The translations under genes were made by a program, and so were the position numbers. The notes under the pieces are model-generated. The model made no database searches, had not been told where the DNA came from, and saw only the letters and a program-made list of their open reading frames with translations. Shown here one piece after another: positions 10,111-18,917 of a stretch of DNA of 32,215 nucleotides. Every line of letters begins with the position of its first letter. The stretch's first letter is position 1. Source of the stretch: Alphaproteobacteria bacterium (GTDB lineage Bacteria > Pseudomonadota > Alphaproteobacteria > UBA9219 > RGZA01); NCBI GenBank assembly GCA_010031785.1, contig RGZA01000009.1:1-32215 (forward strand), in the 5' to 3' direction.

Positions 10111-10998
10111 TTAATCCTGCTTTGCAGGACAATAAAACGTCGATCGCCCACCTTGCGTGATGCGCTGCACTTTCTTTTGTTTGCAATCACAGTCTTTGCA
10201 CGCTTTTCCCGCCCGGCCATAGACCGCAAATTCATGCTGAAAATAACCGAGCTCACCATCCGCCTGCACATAATCGCGTAAAGACGATCCACCCTTGGCA
10301 ATCGCGCGTTTTAAAATGGTTTTAATCGCACTGACCAATGCTTTGCATTCAGCCATGCTCAAGGTGTTTGCTGCGCGCTCTGGGTGAATACCAGCTGCAA
10401 ACAATGCTTCGCACGCATAGATATTGCCCACACCAACCACCACACGCTGGTCCATAATGGCCAGTTTTACTGCTATTTTTTTACTTTTTAATTTGGCAAA
10501 TAATGCTTCGCCCGTAAAAGCTGCATCCAGCGGTTCAGGCCCCAAATGCTTAAGCAATTTATGCTGCTGTGCGTTGGCCGTTGCCACAATATCCATCATG
10601 CCAAAGCGGCGTGGATCATTGAACTTAATCTGAATTTTTTGCTCAAACGCCGCAGGGCTTCGCTCGCATAAGCTCGCGGGTCGGCGGTCGCCGCCCTTAG
10701 CTACATGAAAGATCACATGATCATGTTTTTGAAGATCGGACGTTCCATCATCAATCACCATACGCCCCGACATGCCCAGATGTACAATCAGGCTTTGCTC
10801 ATGTTTGAAGTGGATCAGGATATATTTTGCGCGGCGCGATAGGCCAATGATGATCTCCCCGCAAAGCACATCCGCCATATTTTTTGGCAGCGGGAAACGC
10901 AAATCCTTGCGCCGTTGCTCAATGCTGACAAAGCGGTTATCAACCAGCACAGCCGATAGGCCGCGCATTACGGTTTCAACTTCAGGAAGTTCGGGCAT
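10111..10998 (-). CDS. mutM: Formamidopyrimidine-DNA glycosylase
   Basis: N-term MPELPEVETVMRGL, FNDPRRFGMMD, VGVGNIYACEALFAAGIHP, C-terminal zinc finger CxxC...TFYCPAKQ (Cys pattern partly atypical). Confidence 0.95.
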   Translation of the reverse strand: MPELPEVETVMRGLSAVLVDNRFVSIEQRRKDLRFPLPKNMADVLCGEIIIGLSRRAKYILIHFKHEQSLIVHLGMSGRMVIDDGTSDLQKHDHVIFHVAKGGDRRPASLCERSPAAFEQKIQIKFNDPRRFGMMDIVATANAQQHKLLKHLGPEPLDAAFTGEALFAKLKSKKIAVKLAIMDQRVVVGVGNIYACEALFAAGIHPERAANTLSMAECKALVSAIKTILKRAIAKGGSSLRDYVQADGELGYFQHEFAVYGRAGKACKDCDCKQKKVQRITQGGRSTFYCPAKQD

Positions 10999-11018
10999 AC
11001 AAAACGCGAAGAGGTGAG

Positions 11019-11306
11019 TTAAGCGGTTAGAGCATGATATAGGGGCTCATCATCCGAATGAACAGGCCTTCTTTTTGGTCGTTTTGGATGAAGGCCAGCT
11101 TCGGCGCGTGCTGCAAGCAGGTCAAGCCATAAGCCAAAACGTCGTGAATTATCGAGAACGAATTGTTCCCTTGCCTCCAGGGTGGTTTCAGCAGCAGCGC
11201 GCAACCATTCTGTAGCGGTGCTTGCAGTTTCTGAAACAAAAGCGGCTGCATGGCTAAACTGTGCCAGTGGGTTTTCTAATCGCATTGCTCCAAAACCTGC
11301 GTTCAT
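11019..11306 (-). CDS. Small hypothetical protein (95 aa)
   Basis: ORF divergent from ubiE with plausible composition; no recognised family. Confidence 0.4.
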   Translation of the reverse strand: MNAGFGAMRLENPLAQFSHAAAFVSETASTATEWLRAAAETTLEAREQFVLDNSRRFGLWLDLLAARAEAGLHPKRPKRRPVHSDDEPLYHALTA

Positions 11307-11373
11307 CTTTTTTTCCCCTTACCTAAAAGCATCCTATCATGTAGAAATACTTTCACGAAAAGAAAGAGTCTTA

Positions 11374-12186
11374 ATGGTTAACGCACCACGCAAAACAAAA
11401 GCAAAAGAAGCACATAGCGCTTCACAAAATGAAACTACACAAGCTGGTTTTGGCTTCAAACCCACTGCGCCAGAGATGCGCACCAAGCTTGTGCGCGACG
11501 TGTTTGAAAGTGTCGCGCCAAAATATGATGTGATGAATGATATCATGTCGCTCGGCATCCATCGCTTGTGGAAGCGCGATTTTGTTGGGCAGATTGAGCC
11601 CTTAGCCAGTGATGCGATTTTAGATCTTGCTGGCGGCACCGGCGATATCGCCTTCCTGATGGAAAAAGCGCGCAGCAAAACTATCCAACCAAAAAACAAA
11701 ATCACCATTTGCGATATTAATCCTGCGATGCTTGATGTGGGCAAACAACGCGCGATGGATAAGGGCCTGCACGGCAAATTCAACTGGGTTGAAGGCAATG
11801 CCGAAGAACTACCCTTTGATGATAACAGCTTTGATATCGTGACCATCGCTTTTGGCCTGCGCAATGTAACGCGCCTTTCCAAAGCGCTTGCCGATATCCG
11901 CCGCACTCTGAAACCCGGCGGGCGTTTTTATTGCCTTGAGTTCAGCCATATTCCCGTGCCGCTTTTGCAAAAACTCTATGATCGTTATTCCTTTAACTTT
12001 TTGCCCTGGGCCGGCGAAAAAGTGGCGGGCGACCGCGCGGCCTATCAATATCTGGCTGAAAGCATTCGCGCCTTTCCAGAGCAACAAGCCCTTGTAAAGC
12101 TTATGCAAGATGCGGGCTTTAGTGCGGTGCGCTACCGTAATATGAGCCTTGGCGTAGCTGCCGTGCATAGCGGTTTTAAGGCCTAG
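11374..12186 (+). CDS. ubiE: Ubiquinone/menaquinone biosynthesis C-methyltransferase UbiE
   Basis: VFESVAPKYDVMNDIMSLGIHRLWKRDFV, LDLAGGTGDIAF, NAEELPFDDNSFDIVTIAFGLRNV; start placed at ATG 11374 rather than 11182. Confidence 0.93.
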   Translation: MVNAPRKTKAKEAHSASQNETTQAGFGFKPTAPEMRTKLVRDVFESVAPKYDVMNDIMSLGIHRLWKRDFVGQIEPLASDAILDLAGGTGDIAFLMEKARSKTIQPKNKITICDINPAMLDVGKQRAMDKGLHGKFNWVEGNAEELPFDDNSFDIVTIAFGLRNVTRLSKALADIRRTLKPGGRFYCLEFSHIPVPLLQKLYDRYSFNFLPWAGEKVAGDRAAYQYLAESIRAFPEQQALVKLMQDAGFSAVRYRNMSLGVAAVHSGFKA

Positions 12187-12256
12187 CCCCTGTTTTGCTT
12201 GACTCATAACGCATAAACCCCCTATTTTGCGGCCATCTCAGAATTACGAGATAATC

Positions 12257-12301
12257 GGCACCATGGTGCCACAGCCTGTCCACGAGTTTCGTGCACAGGC
12301 T
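12257..12301. other. Two adjacent short hairpins between ubiE and ffh
   Basis: Perfect palindrome ggcaccatggtgcc (12257-12270) and stem-loop agcctgtccacgagtttcgtgcacaggct (12273-12301). No U-tract, so function unknown. Confidence 0.5.
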
Positions 12302-12322
12302 CGTTTGCTATTGGGTATTAAA

Positions 12323-12395
12323 AGGCCCAAGGCCCAAGGAATGAGGTTCAAGGCAGGCTTCTTGTCTAACACCTAAAACCCCGGGCCTAACACCT
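12323..12395. repeat. Stuttered-word element SW-1 upstream of ffh
   Basis: ggcccaaggcccaagg ... cttgtctaacacctaaaaccccgggcctaacacc; 20-nt exact reverse-complement match to SW-2 (13785-13804). Confidence 0.7.
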
Positions 12396-12406
12396 GATTG
12401 GATAAA

Positions 12407-13771
12407 ATGTTTGAGAATTTAACGAACAAACTCTCCACGATTTTCGACCGCTTACGCGGGCGCGGTGCATTGACCGAAGCTGATGTCGATGCCGCATGCC
12501 GTGAAATCCGCATCGCTCTGCTCGAAGCTGACGTTGCGCTGCAAGTTGCCAAAGATTTTATTGCCAAGGTACGCGTGCGCGCCATTGGCCATGAAGTCAT
12601 CGCATCCGTTACGCCCGGCCAGCAGGTTGTAAAAATTGTTCATGACGTTCTGGTGGAAACATTGGGCGCTAGCGCAACGCCGCTTAATTTTTCCCACACA
12701 CCGCCCGTTCCCATTTTGATGGTCGGCTTGCAAGGTTCGGGTAAAACCACATCATCGGGTAAGCTTGCTAAACGGTTGAAAGAAGTTGAGCGTAAAAAAG
12801 TCATGCTCGCTTCGCTCGATACGCGTCGCCCGGCTGCGCAGGAACAGCTGGCAATATTGGCTAAGCTTGCCGATGTGGGCAGCCTGCCGATTATTGCTGG
12901 CGAAACGCCCACTGCTATTACCAAGCGCGCGCTCGATATTGCTGCGCGTGAAGGCTATGACGTTATTATTCTCGATACAGCTGGCCGCACCGCGATTGAT
13001 GAAGAGCTCATGGCCGAAGTAAAAGCGGTGCGCGATATTGCGCAGCCCGCTGAAACGCTGCTCGTGGTGGATGCGATGACCGGGCAAGATGCCCTCAATG
13101 TCGCTGAAAAATTCCATGCCGCTGTCAGCATTACCGGTATTATCATGACACGCCTTGATGGCGATGCACGCGGCGGCGCTGCACTTTCCATGCGTGCAGC
13201 AACCGGCCAGCCGATCAAATTCTTTGGCTCGGGCGAAAAGCTTGATGCGTTTGAAGTCTATCATCCTGATCGTATTGCAGGCCGCATTCTTGATATGGGC
13301 GATGTTGTCAGCCTTGTTGAAAAAGCCGCTGCGGAAATGGATATGGGCGCGGCTGAAAAAATGGCCGCCAAGATGCAGAAAGGCCAGTTTGATTTTGATG
13401 ATCTGGCTGACCAACTGCGCCAGATCCGCAAAATGGGCGGTTTTTCGGGCATCATGGGCATGATGCCGGGCGTTGGCAAAATCAAGCAGGCGATGAGCGA
13501 AGCCAAAATTGATGAGCGCATCATCAAACGTCAGGAAGCGATCATTACCTCCATGACCAAGGCGGAGCGCAAAAATCCGGATCTGCTCAACGCATCACGC
13601 AAGCGCCGCATTGCCAAGGGCAGTGGCACCGATGTTGCGATGATCAATCAGTTGATCAAACAATATATGCAGATGCGTGATATGATGAAGCAGATGAAAA
13701 AAATGGGTAATAAGAATTTCATGCGTAGCATGCAGGGCGGGGGATTGGAGAATTTATTGGGTAAGAGATAG
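12407..13771 (+). CDS. ffh: Signal recognition particle protein Ffh
   Basis: MFENLTNKLSTIFDRLRGRGALTEADVD, VGLQGSGKTTSSGKLAKRL, DTAGRTAIDEELM, C-terminal M domain GGFSGIMGMMPGVGKIKQA. Confidence 0.97.
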   Translation: MFENLTNKLSTIFDRLRGRGALTEADVDAACREIRIALLEADVALQVAKDFIAKVRVRAIGHEVIASVTPGQQVVKIVHDVLVETLGASATPLNFSHTPPVPILMVGLQGSGKTTSSGKLAKRLKEVERKKVMLASLDTRRPAAQEQLAILAKLADVGSLPIIAGETPTAITKRALDIAAREGYDVIILDTAGRTAIDEELMAEVKAVRDIAQPAETLLVVDAMTGQDALNVAEKFHAAVSITGIIMTRLDGDARGGAALSMRAATGQPIKFFGSGEKLDAFEVYHPDRIAGRILDMGDVVSLVEKAAAEMDMGAAEKMAAKMQKGQFDFDDLADQLRQIRKMGGFSGIMGMMPGVGKIKQAMSEAKIDERIIKRQEAIITSMTKAERKNPDLLNASRKRRIAKGSGTDVAMINQLIKQYMQMRDMMKQMKKMGNKNFMRSMQGGGLENLLGKR

Positions 13772-13845
13772 GCCCAAGGCCCAAGGTTTTAGGTGTTAGA
13801 CAAGATGCTCTTGTCTTGGGCCTAAGACCTCGGGCCTCGGGCCTT
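13770..13845. repeat. Stuttered-word element SW-2 abutting the ffh stop
   Basis: ggcccaaggcccaaggttttaggtgttagacaaga tgc tcttgtcttgggcctaagacctcgggcctcgggcc: inverted arms with acaaga/tcttgt at the apex. Confidence 0.8.
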
Positions 13846-13898
13846 AAGATAAGTGAAAGTAGTAATTTTTAACGTGAACCAAGAAGGAGAACTAAACT

Positions 13899-14279
13899 AT
13901 GTCAGTAAAAATCAGAATGTCACGCGGCGGCGCAAAAAAGCGTCCCTATTACTCAATCGTTGTTGTTGATGGCCGCAAGGCACGCGATGGCCGCTCCATT
14001 GAGCAAGTGGGCAACTACAACCCGATGCTTCCAAAAGACCATCCACAACGCGTTCAGCTCAATGCAGAACGCATCCAATACTGGATTTCAAAGGGCGCGC
14101 AGCCATCGCAGCGCGTTGCCATTTTCATGCACAAAGCTGGCATTGGTCCAAAGGTTGAGATCCGCAACGCACCTGTGAAGTCTGCACCAAAAGCCAAGGC
14201 GCAAGAACGCTTAAAGGCCGCAGCAGATGCAGCAGCTAAAGCTGCAGAAGCTCCTGCAGCAGAAGCAGCCACCGCTTAA
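13899..14279 (+). CDS. rpsP: 30S ribosomal protein S16
   Basis: MSVKIRMSRGGAKKRPYYSIVVVDGRKARDGRSIEQVGNYNPM; RBS aaggag upstream. Confidence 0.97.
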   Translation: MSVKIRMSRGGAKKRPYYSIVVVDGRKARDGRSIEQVGNYNPMLPKDHPQRVQLNAERIQYWISKGAQPSQRVAIFMHKAGIGPKVEIRNAPVKSAPKAKAQERLKAAADAAAKAAEAPAAEAATA

Positions 14280-14299
14280 TTATTTGCCGCTCTTTTATT

Positions 14300-14489
14300 C
14301 CTCTCCCCTTGAGGGAGAGGATAGAAAAACCTGTGCTTAGCTTGCTAAGCGCTTGGTTTTTCTTGGAGAGGGGTTGTGTTTGTTTTATATGTTCCTCATT
14401 TCTGCTTGTGGGTATAATAACCCCTCACCAGCAAAGACTTAGCTAAAGCTAAGCCCAAGTCTTTGCATCCTCTCCCTCAAGGGGAGAGG
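14300..14489. repeat. Multi-hairpin element MH, copy 2 (inverted relative to copy 1)
   Basis: Same terminal 21-nt palindromes; internal stems gaaaaacc/ggtttttc, ggggttgt.../...aacccctcacc and gcaaagact/agtctttgc. Confidence 0.9.
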
Positions 14490-14510
14490 ATGAGCGGAGA
14501 GTTTTTTGCG

Positions 14511-14873
14511 ATGAAACGAGCTGTGCGTCATTATGCAAAATCATTAACGGGCTTTGCCCGGAATCTGCGTCATGATCCTACACCTGCCGAGATAAAGTTA
14601 TGGTCTGTATTAAGAGAAAATAGCGCTAATACAGGCGTTAAATTCCGCAGACAGCAACCGATTGGTAAATATATTGCCGATTTTTATTGTGCAGAAATGA
14701 AGTGTGTTATTGAAATTGATGGCGCATCGCATGATTATAAAGAAAAAGAGGATGCTGTGCGCGATGTTTATATGCAAAAGCAAGGCATAACTATTTTTCG
14801 TTTTTCAGAAAATGATGTTTTGCGTGATCCTGTTGCGGTTTATCAAACGATTTTAAGCGAAGTTAAAAAATGA
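14511..14873 (+). CDS. DUF559 domain (Vsr/restriction-endonuclease-fold-like) protein
   Basis: LTGFARNLRHDPTPAEIKLWSVLRENSANTGVKFRRQQPIGKYIADFYCAEMKCVIEIDGASHDYKEKEDAVRDVYMQKQGITIFRFSENDVL. Alternative starts TTG 14463 and ATG 14490 lie in or at the end of the repeat. Confidence 0.88.
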   Translation: MKRAVRHYAKSLTGFARNLRHDPTPAEIKLWSVLRENSANTGVKFRRQQPIGKYIADFYCAEMKCVIEIDGASHDYKEKEDAVRDVYMQKQGITIFRFSENDVLRDPVAVYQTILSEVKK

Positions 14874-15481
14874 AGCCATCCAATCTTATCCTCGTTGGTC
14901 AAATTTTGGCCGCACATGGCATCAAGGGGGAGGTAAAGATTAAAAGCTTTACCCAAGATCCCTTGGGCTTGCGTGACTACAAAACTGTGCAAGATGAAAA
15001 AGGCACAGTGCACTACACATTAAAAATTCTCGACACGCACAAAAATGCGCTCATTGCCAAGGTAAAAGGAATTGCTGACCGCACAGCGGCGGAAGTCTTA
15101 GCAAAACCCAAACCAAAACTTTACGTCACGCGCGATCAGTTACCTGAAATCGAAGAAGGCCGCTATTACATTGAAGACCTCAAAGGCTTTTCAGCGATTT
15201 CTGAAAAAGGTAAGCCGCTGGCCACGCTCAAAGACATTCAAAATTTTGGTGCAGGCGATATTCTGGTGCTTGAACTGCTCGAAACTGGCAAGGAATTCAT
15301 GCTGCCGTTCAAGGAGCCCTTTGCAGGCAAGGTGGATATCAAAAAACGCACCATTGTTATTATGATTCCGCCCGGTTGGCTCGCCCAAGAAAGGCCCGAG
15401 GCCCAAGGCATCAGGCCCGAGAAGAAAAAGCCAGTCACCAAAAAAGCCGATGAAAAAAGCGATGATAATGCGGGAGAATAA
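14870..15481 (+). CDS. rimM: Ribosome maturation factor RimM
   Basis: LILVGQILAAHGIKGEVKIKSFTQDP, YYIEDLKGF, MLPFKEPFAGKVDIKKRTIVIMIPPGWL; ATGA overlap with the DUF559 stop. Confidence 0.93.
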   Translation: MKPSNLILVGQILAAHGIKGEVKIKSFTQDPLGLRDYKTVQDEKGTVHYTLKILDTHKNALIAKVKGIADRTAAEVLAKPKPKLYVTRDQLPEIEEGRYYIEDLKGFSAISEKGKPLATLKDIQNFGAGDILVLELLETGKEFMLPFKEPFAGKVDIKKRTIVIMIPPGWLAQERPEAQGIRPEKKKPVTKKADEKSDDNAGE

Positions 15482-15513
15482 TCTAAAGCCTAAGGCCTCG
15501 GGCCTCGGGCCTC
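15391..15513. repeat. Stuttered-word element SW-3 spanning the rimM/trmD junction
   Basis: Left arm aaggcccgaggcccaaggcatcaggcccgag (15391-15422), right arm cctaaggcctcgggcctcgggcctcc (15489-15513). Confidence 0.7.
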
Positions 15514-15979
15514 CCTGGTCCGTTCATATCCTCACCTTATTTCCGGAAATGTTTCCAGGCTTGCTCGGCTTTTCACTGCCGGGGCGCGCGCTTGAAAGCG
15601 GTATCTGGAATTTGAACGCCATTCAGATCCGCGATTTTGCAACCGACAAACACAAAACGGTTGATGATACACCCTATGGCGGCGGTGCAGGCATGGTGAT
15701 GAAACCGGATGTGCTTGATGCTGCACTTAATAGTTTGCCACAGGGCACACGCAAAATTTATCTAAGCCCACGCGGTAAACCGCTTACGCAGAAATTATTG
15801 CAGGAATTATCCGCAACCCCGCCACCAAACCAGCAGTGTGGCAAGGGCGCGAGGTGCCCCAAATCCTGCTCAGCGGTGATCATGCAAAAGTTAAGGAATG
15901 GCGCCTTAAACAGGCAAAAGCGTTAACGTTGGCGCGTCGGCCAGATCTATTAAGGGGCCGAAGGGACGAAGGGGCGTAG
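15450..15979 (+). pseudogene. trmD: tRNA (guanine-N1)-methyltransferase TrmD, disrupted by a frameshifting internal deletion
   Basis: N-terminal half VHILTLFPEMFPGLLGFSLPGRALESG...HKTVDDTPYGGGAGMVMKPDVL...IYLSPRGKPLTQKLLQELSAT is in one frame. The C-terminal part VWQGREVPQILLSGDHAKVKEWRLKQAKALTLARRPDLL is in another frame (codons from 15836, stop TAG 15977-15979). The GRYEGIDERV...SIGDYVLSGGE core is absent. Confidence 0.85.
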
Positions 15980-16087
15980 GCACCAAGAACTTAATGTTTT
16001 CAATGATTTTTATAATTTCGAAACTATGAAACCTCGCAACTACGAAACTTTTTCGGCCCTTCGGCTCTCCGGCCCTTCGTCCCCCCT
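15953..16087. repeat. Stuttered-word element SW-4 between trmD and rplS
   Basis: ggggccgaagggacgaaggggcg ... ttcggcccttcggctctccggcccttcgtcccccc inverted arms; internal cgaaactatgaaacctcgcaactacgaaact stutter. Confidence 0.75.
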
Positions 16088-16141
16088 TGCATTCCACCCC
16101 TCAACTGTGCTTATTACGGCACTTAATTCAGGAGCACTATA

Positions 16142-16546
16142 ATGAACTTGTTACAAAAAGTTGAAGCTGCGCAAATTCAAAAATTGACCAGCGCAAACGC
16201 AAATGCCATTCCCGATTTTGCACCGGGCGATACTGTGCGCGTAAATGTGCGCGTTATTGAAGGTACCCGTGAACGTATCCAGGCCTATGAAGGTCTGGTT
16301 GTTGCACGCAAGAATGCTGGCCTCAATTCATCCTTCACTGTTCGCAAGATCAGCCTTGGTGAAGGCGTTGAACGTGTGTTCCCGCTTTACAGCCCACGTC
16401 TTGAATCAATCAAGCTGGTTCGTCGTGGTGAAGTTCGCCGCGCGAAGCTTTATTATCTTCGTGACCGTCGCGGTAAATCTGCACGTATTGCAGAACGTAC
16501 CACGGGCTTTGGCATGAATGACGGCGCTGCAGAAGGTCAAGAGTAA
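16142..16546 (+). CDS. rplS: 50S ribosomal protein L19
   Basis: [94 protein letters not shown]. Confidence 0.97.
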   Translation: MNLLQKVEAAQIQKLTSANANAIPDFAPGDTVRVNVRVIEGTRERIQAYEGLVVARKNAGLNSSFTVRKISLGEGVERVFPLYSPRLESIKLVRRGEVRRAKLYYLRDRRGKSARIAERTTGFGMNDGAAEGQE

Positions 16547-16569
16547 GAATTGATCTTCCACACTATTCA

Positions 16570-16600
16570 AAAAGGCCGCTAGAAATTAGCGGCCTTTTTA
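16570..16600 (+). terminator. Rho-independent terminator downstream of rplS
   Basis: aaaaaggccgct agaaatt agcggccttttt stem-loop with T-run. Confidence 0.9.
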
Positions 16601-16799
16601 TTTGAATCAGAAAAAATCTCTCCGCGTCATTGTAAGGGGCTTAAAGCTTTCGCTACCCTTTGAAACATACAGCAAGCGCGCTATATTAAGATAACCCAAT
16701 AACCACAGTGGCTGAGCGCAATCCATTTGCATTGCGCAGGTGTTTATGGGAAAAAAATTCTTTATAAGAAAAAGCTGGCCGTTTTTAATTAGGAAGATC

Positions 16800-18215
16800 A
16801 TGAAAAGCGCTAAAACATTATACGATAAAATCTGGGATCATCACATTGTAAAAACCCTGCCCGATGGCACGGCAATTTTATATATCGACCGTCACCTTGT
16901 GCATGAAGTTACCAGCCCGCAGGCGTTTGAAGGCTTGCGCATGTCGGATCGTAAAGTGCGCCAGCCGCAAGCAACCCTCGCCGTTGCCGATCATAACGTG
17001 CCAACTTCGTCCGATCGCTTGCAAGGCATCAAGGAAGAAGAATCGCGCATTCAGGTCGCAGCACTTGAAAGCAACGCCAAGGAATTTGGCGTTACCTATT
17101 TCGATATGGCTGATAAGCGCCAGGGCATCGTGCATATTGTTGGGCCAGAGCAAGGCCTAACCCAACCGGGCATGACCATTGTATGCGGCGATAGCCATAC
17201 GGCAACCCACGGTGCCTTTGGCGCATTGGCCTTTGGTATCGGTACATCCGAAGTTGAACATGTGCTTGCAACGCAAACGCTGCTCGCCAAACCATCCAAG
17301 AATATGAAGATCGAAGTAACGGGCACGCCCGGTTTCAGCGTCACGCCAAAAGATATTATTTTGGCGATCATCGGCGTTACCGGCACTGCTGGTGGTACCG
17401 GCTATGTCATGGAATATGTCGGCGATGTGTTCAAGAATATGAGCATGGAAGGCCGTATGACCGTATGCAACATGAGCATCGAAGCAGGCGCGCGCGCTGG
17501 CCTGATTGCACCTGATGAAAAAACGTTCGAATACCTCAAAGGTCGCCCCATGGCACCAACCGGTGAAGCATGGGATAAAGCGGTTGCATACTGGAAGACA
17601 CTGCCAAGCGATGCAGGTGCACATTATGATAAGGTCTATACGCTTGATGCATCCACAATCGTACCGCAAGTTACCTGGGGCACCAGCCCGCAGGATGTGT
17701 TGCCGATCACCGGCATCGTGCCAAACCCTGCTGATATCAAGGATGATAATCACCGCAGTTCGGTTGAACGCGCGCTGGCCTATATGGGCCTAACGCCGGG
17801 CACCAAGCTGACCGATGTTGCAATTGATAAGGTGTTCATTGGCTCTTGTACCAATGGCCGCATCGAAGATCTGCGCGCAGCAAGTGCAGTGCTTAAGGGT
17901 CGCAAGGTTGCATCCAATGTGTATGCCATGGTGGTGCCGGGTTCCGGCCTTGTGAAGGAACAGGCTGAAGCCGAAGGCCTAGATAAGATTTTCCGCGAAG
18001 CAGGCTTTGACTGGCGCGAGCCAGGCTGCTCCATGTGCCTTGCCATGAATGATGACAAGCTCAAGCCGGGCGAGCGCTGCGCATCCACCAGCAATCGCAA
18101 CTTCGAAGGCCGTCAGGGCAGGGGTGGTCGCACACATCTTGTCAGTCCAGAAATGGCCGTGGCTGCTGCGATTACCGGGCGGTTGGCGGATGTAAGAGAG
18201 TTATTAGGGACATAG
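16800..18215 (+). CDS. leuC: 3-isopropylmalate dehydratase large subunit
   Basis: [79 protein letters not shown]; start at ATG 16800. Confidence 0.97.
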   Translation: MKSAKTLYDKIWDHHIVKTLPDGTAILYIDRHLVHEVTSPQAFEGLRMSDRKVRQPQATLAVADHNVPTSSDRLQGIKEEESRIQVAALESNAKEFGVTYFDMADKRQGIVHIVGPEQGLTQPGMTIVCGDSHTATHGAFGALAFGIGTSEVEHVLATQTLLAKPSKNMKIEVTGTPGFSVTPKDIILAIIGVTGTAGGTGYVMEYVGDVFKNMSMEGRMTVCNMSIEAGARAGLIAPDEKTFEYLKGRPMAPTGEAWDKAVAYWKTLPSDAGAHYDKVYTLDASTIVPQVTWGTSPQDVLPITGIVPNPADIKDDNHRSSVERALAYMGLTPGTKLTDVAIDKVFIGSCTNGRIEDLRAASAVLKGRKVASNVYAMVVPGSGLVKEQAEAEGLDKIFREAGFDWREPGCSMCLAMNDDKLKPGERCASTSNRNFEGRQGRGGRTHLVSPEMAVAAAITGRLADVRELLGT

Positions 18216-18288
18216 GGCCCAAGAGACGAAGGGGCGAAGGAATGCTATTTTACCCTTCGGCTCTTCGCCCCTACGACTCTTCGCCCCA
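18214..18288. repeat. Stuttered-word element SW-5 abutting the leuC stop
   Basis: gggcccaagagacgaaggggcgaagg aatgctatttta cccttcggctcttcgcccctacgactcttcgcccc. Confidence 0.75.
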
Positions 18289-18312
18289 TTTTAAAAAAGT
18301 AAAAAAGGAAGC

Positions 18313-18909
18313 ATGATGAAAGCCTTTACCAAACTTACCGGAATTGCCGCGCCATTGCCGATCGTCAATATCGATACGGACATGATCATTCCAAAGCAGT
18401 TTCTAAAAACCATCAAACGTTCAGGTTTGGGAAAAAACCTGTTTGATGAAATGCGCTTCACGCCTGAAGGAAAAGAAATTCCTGAATTCGTGCTTAACCG
18501 TGAACCTTACCGCCATGCAACAGTCATCGTAGCAGGCGATAATTTTGGCTGCGGTTCATCGCGCGAACATGCGCCATGGGCCTTGCTTGATTTTGGCATT
18601 CGCTGCGTGATTGCGCCAAGCTTTGCCGATATTTTTCATAATAACTGTTTTCAAAACGGCATTTTGCCCGTCACCTTACCACCCGAACAGGTTGATCAAT
18701 TGATGGAAGATGCCAAGGCAGGTCGTGAAATCACCATTGATTTGCAGGCGCAAACGGTGAAAGCCGGTAACAAGGAATTCAGCTTTAATATCGATGCATT
18801 CCGTAAAGATTGCATGCTCAAAGGCCTTGATGCGGTGGGCATTACCATGCAACACCAGGATGCAATCAGCACGTTTGAAGAAAAACGCAAAGCCAGCCGC
18901 GGCTGGTAA
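18313..18909 (+). CDS. leuD: 3-isopropylmalate dehydratase small subunit
   Basis: [77 protein letters not shown]. Confidence 0.97.
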   Translation: MMKAFTKLTGIAAPLPIVNIDTDMIIPKQFLKTIKRSGLGKNLFDEMRFTPEGKEIPEFVLNREPYRHATVIVAGDNFGCGSSREHAPWALLDFGIRCVIAPSFADIFHNNCFQNGILPVTLPPEQVDQLMEDAKAGREITIDLQAQTVKAGNKEFSFNIDAFRKDCMLKGLDAVGITMQHQDAISTFEEKRKASRGW

Positions 18910-18917
18910 ATTATTCC

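Noticed and set aside
12257-12301. Possible 4.5S/SRP RNA gene next to ffh
   Set aside because: The hairpins are too short, and the conserved SRP RNA apical GGAA/asymmetric-loop signature was not seen.
12752-13414. 220-aa antisense ORF within ffh
   Set aside because: Shadow ORF of a well-supported gene.
16607-16801. 64-aa minus-strand ORF upstream of leuC, considered as a leader peptide
   Set aside because: Wrong strand relative to leuC, no RBS support, overlaps the leuC 5' region.
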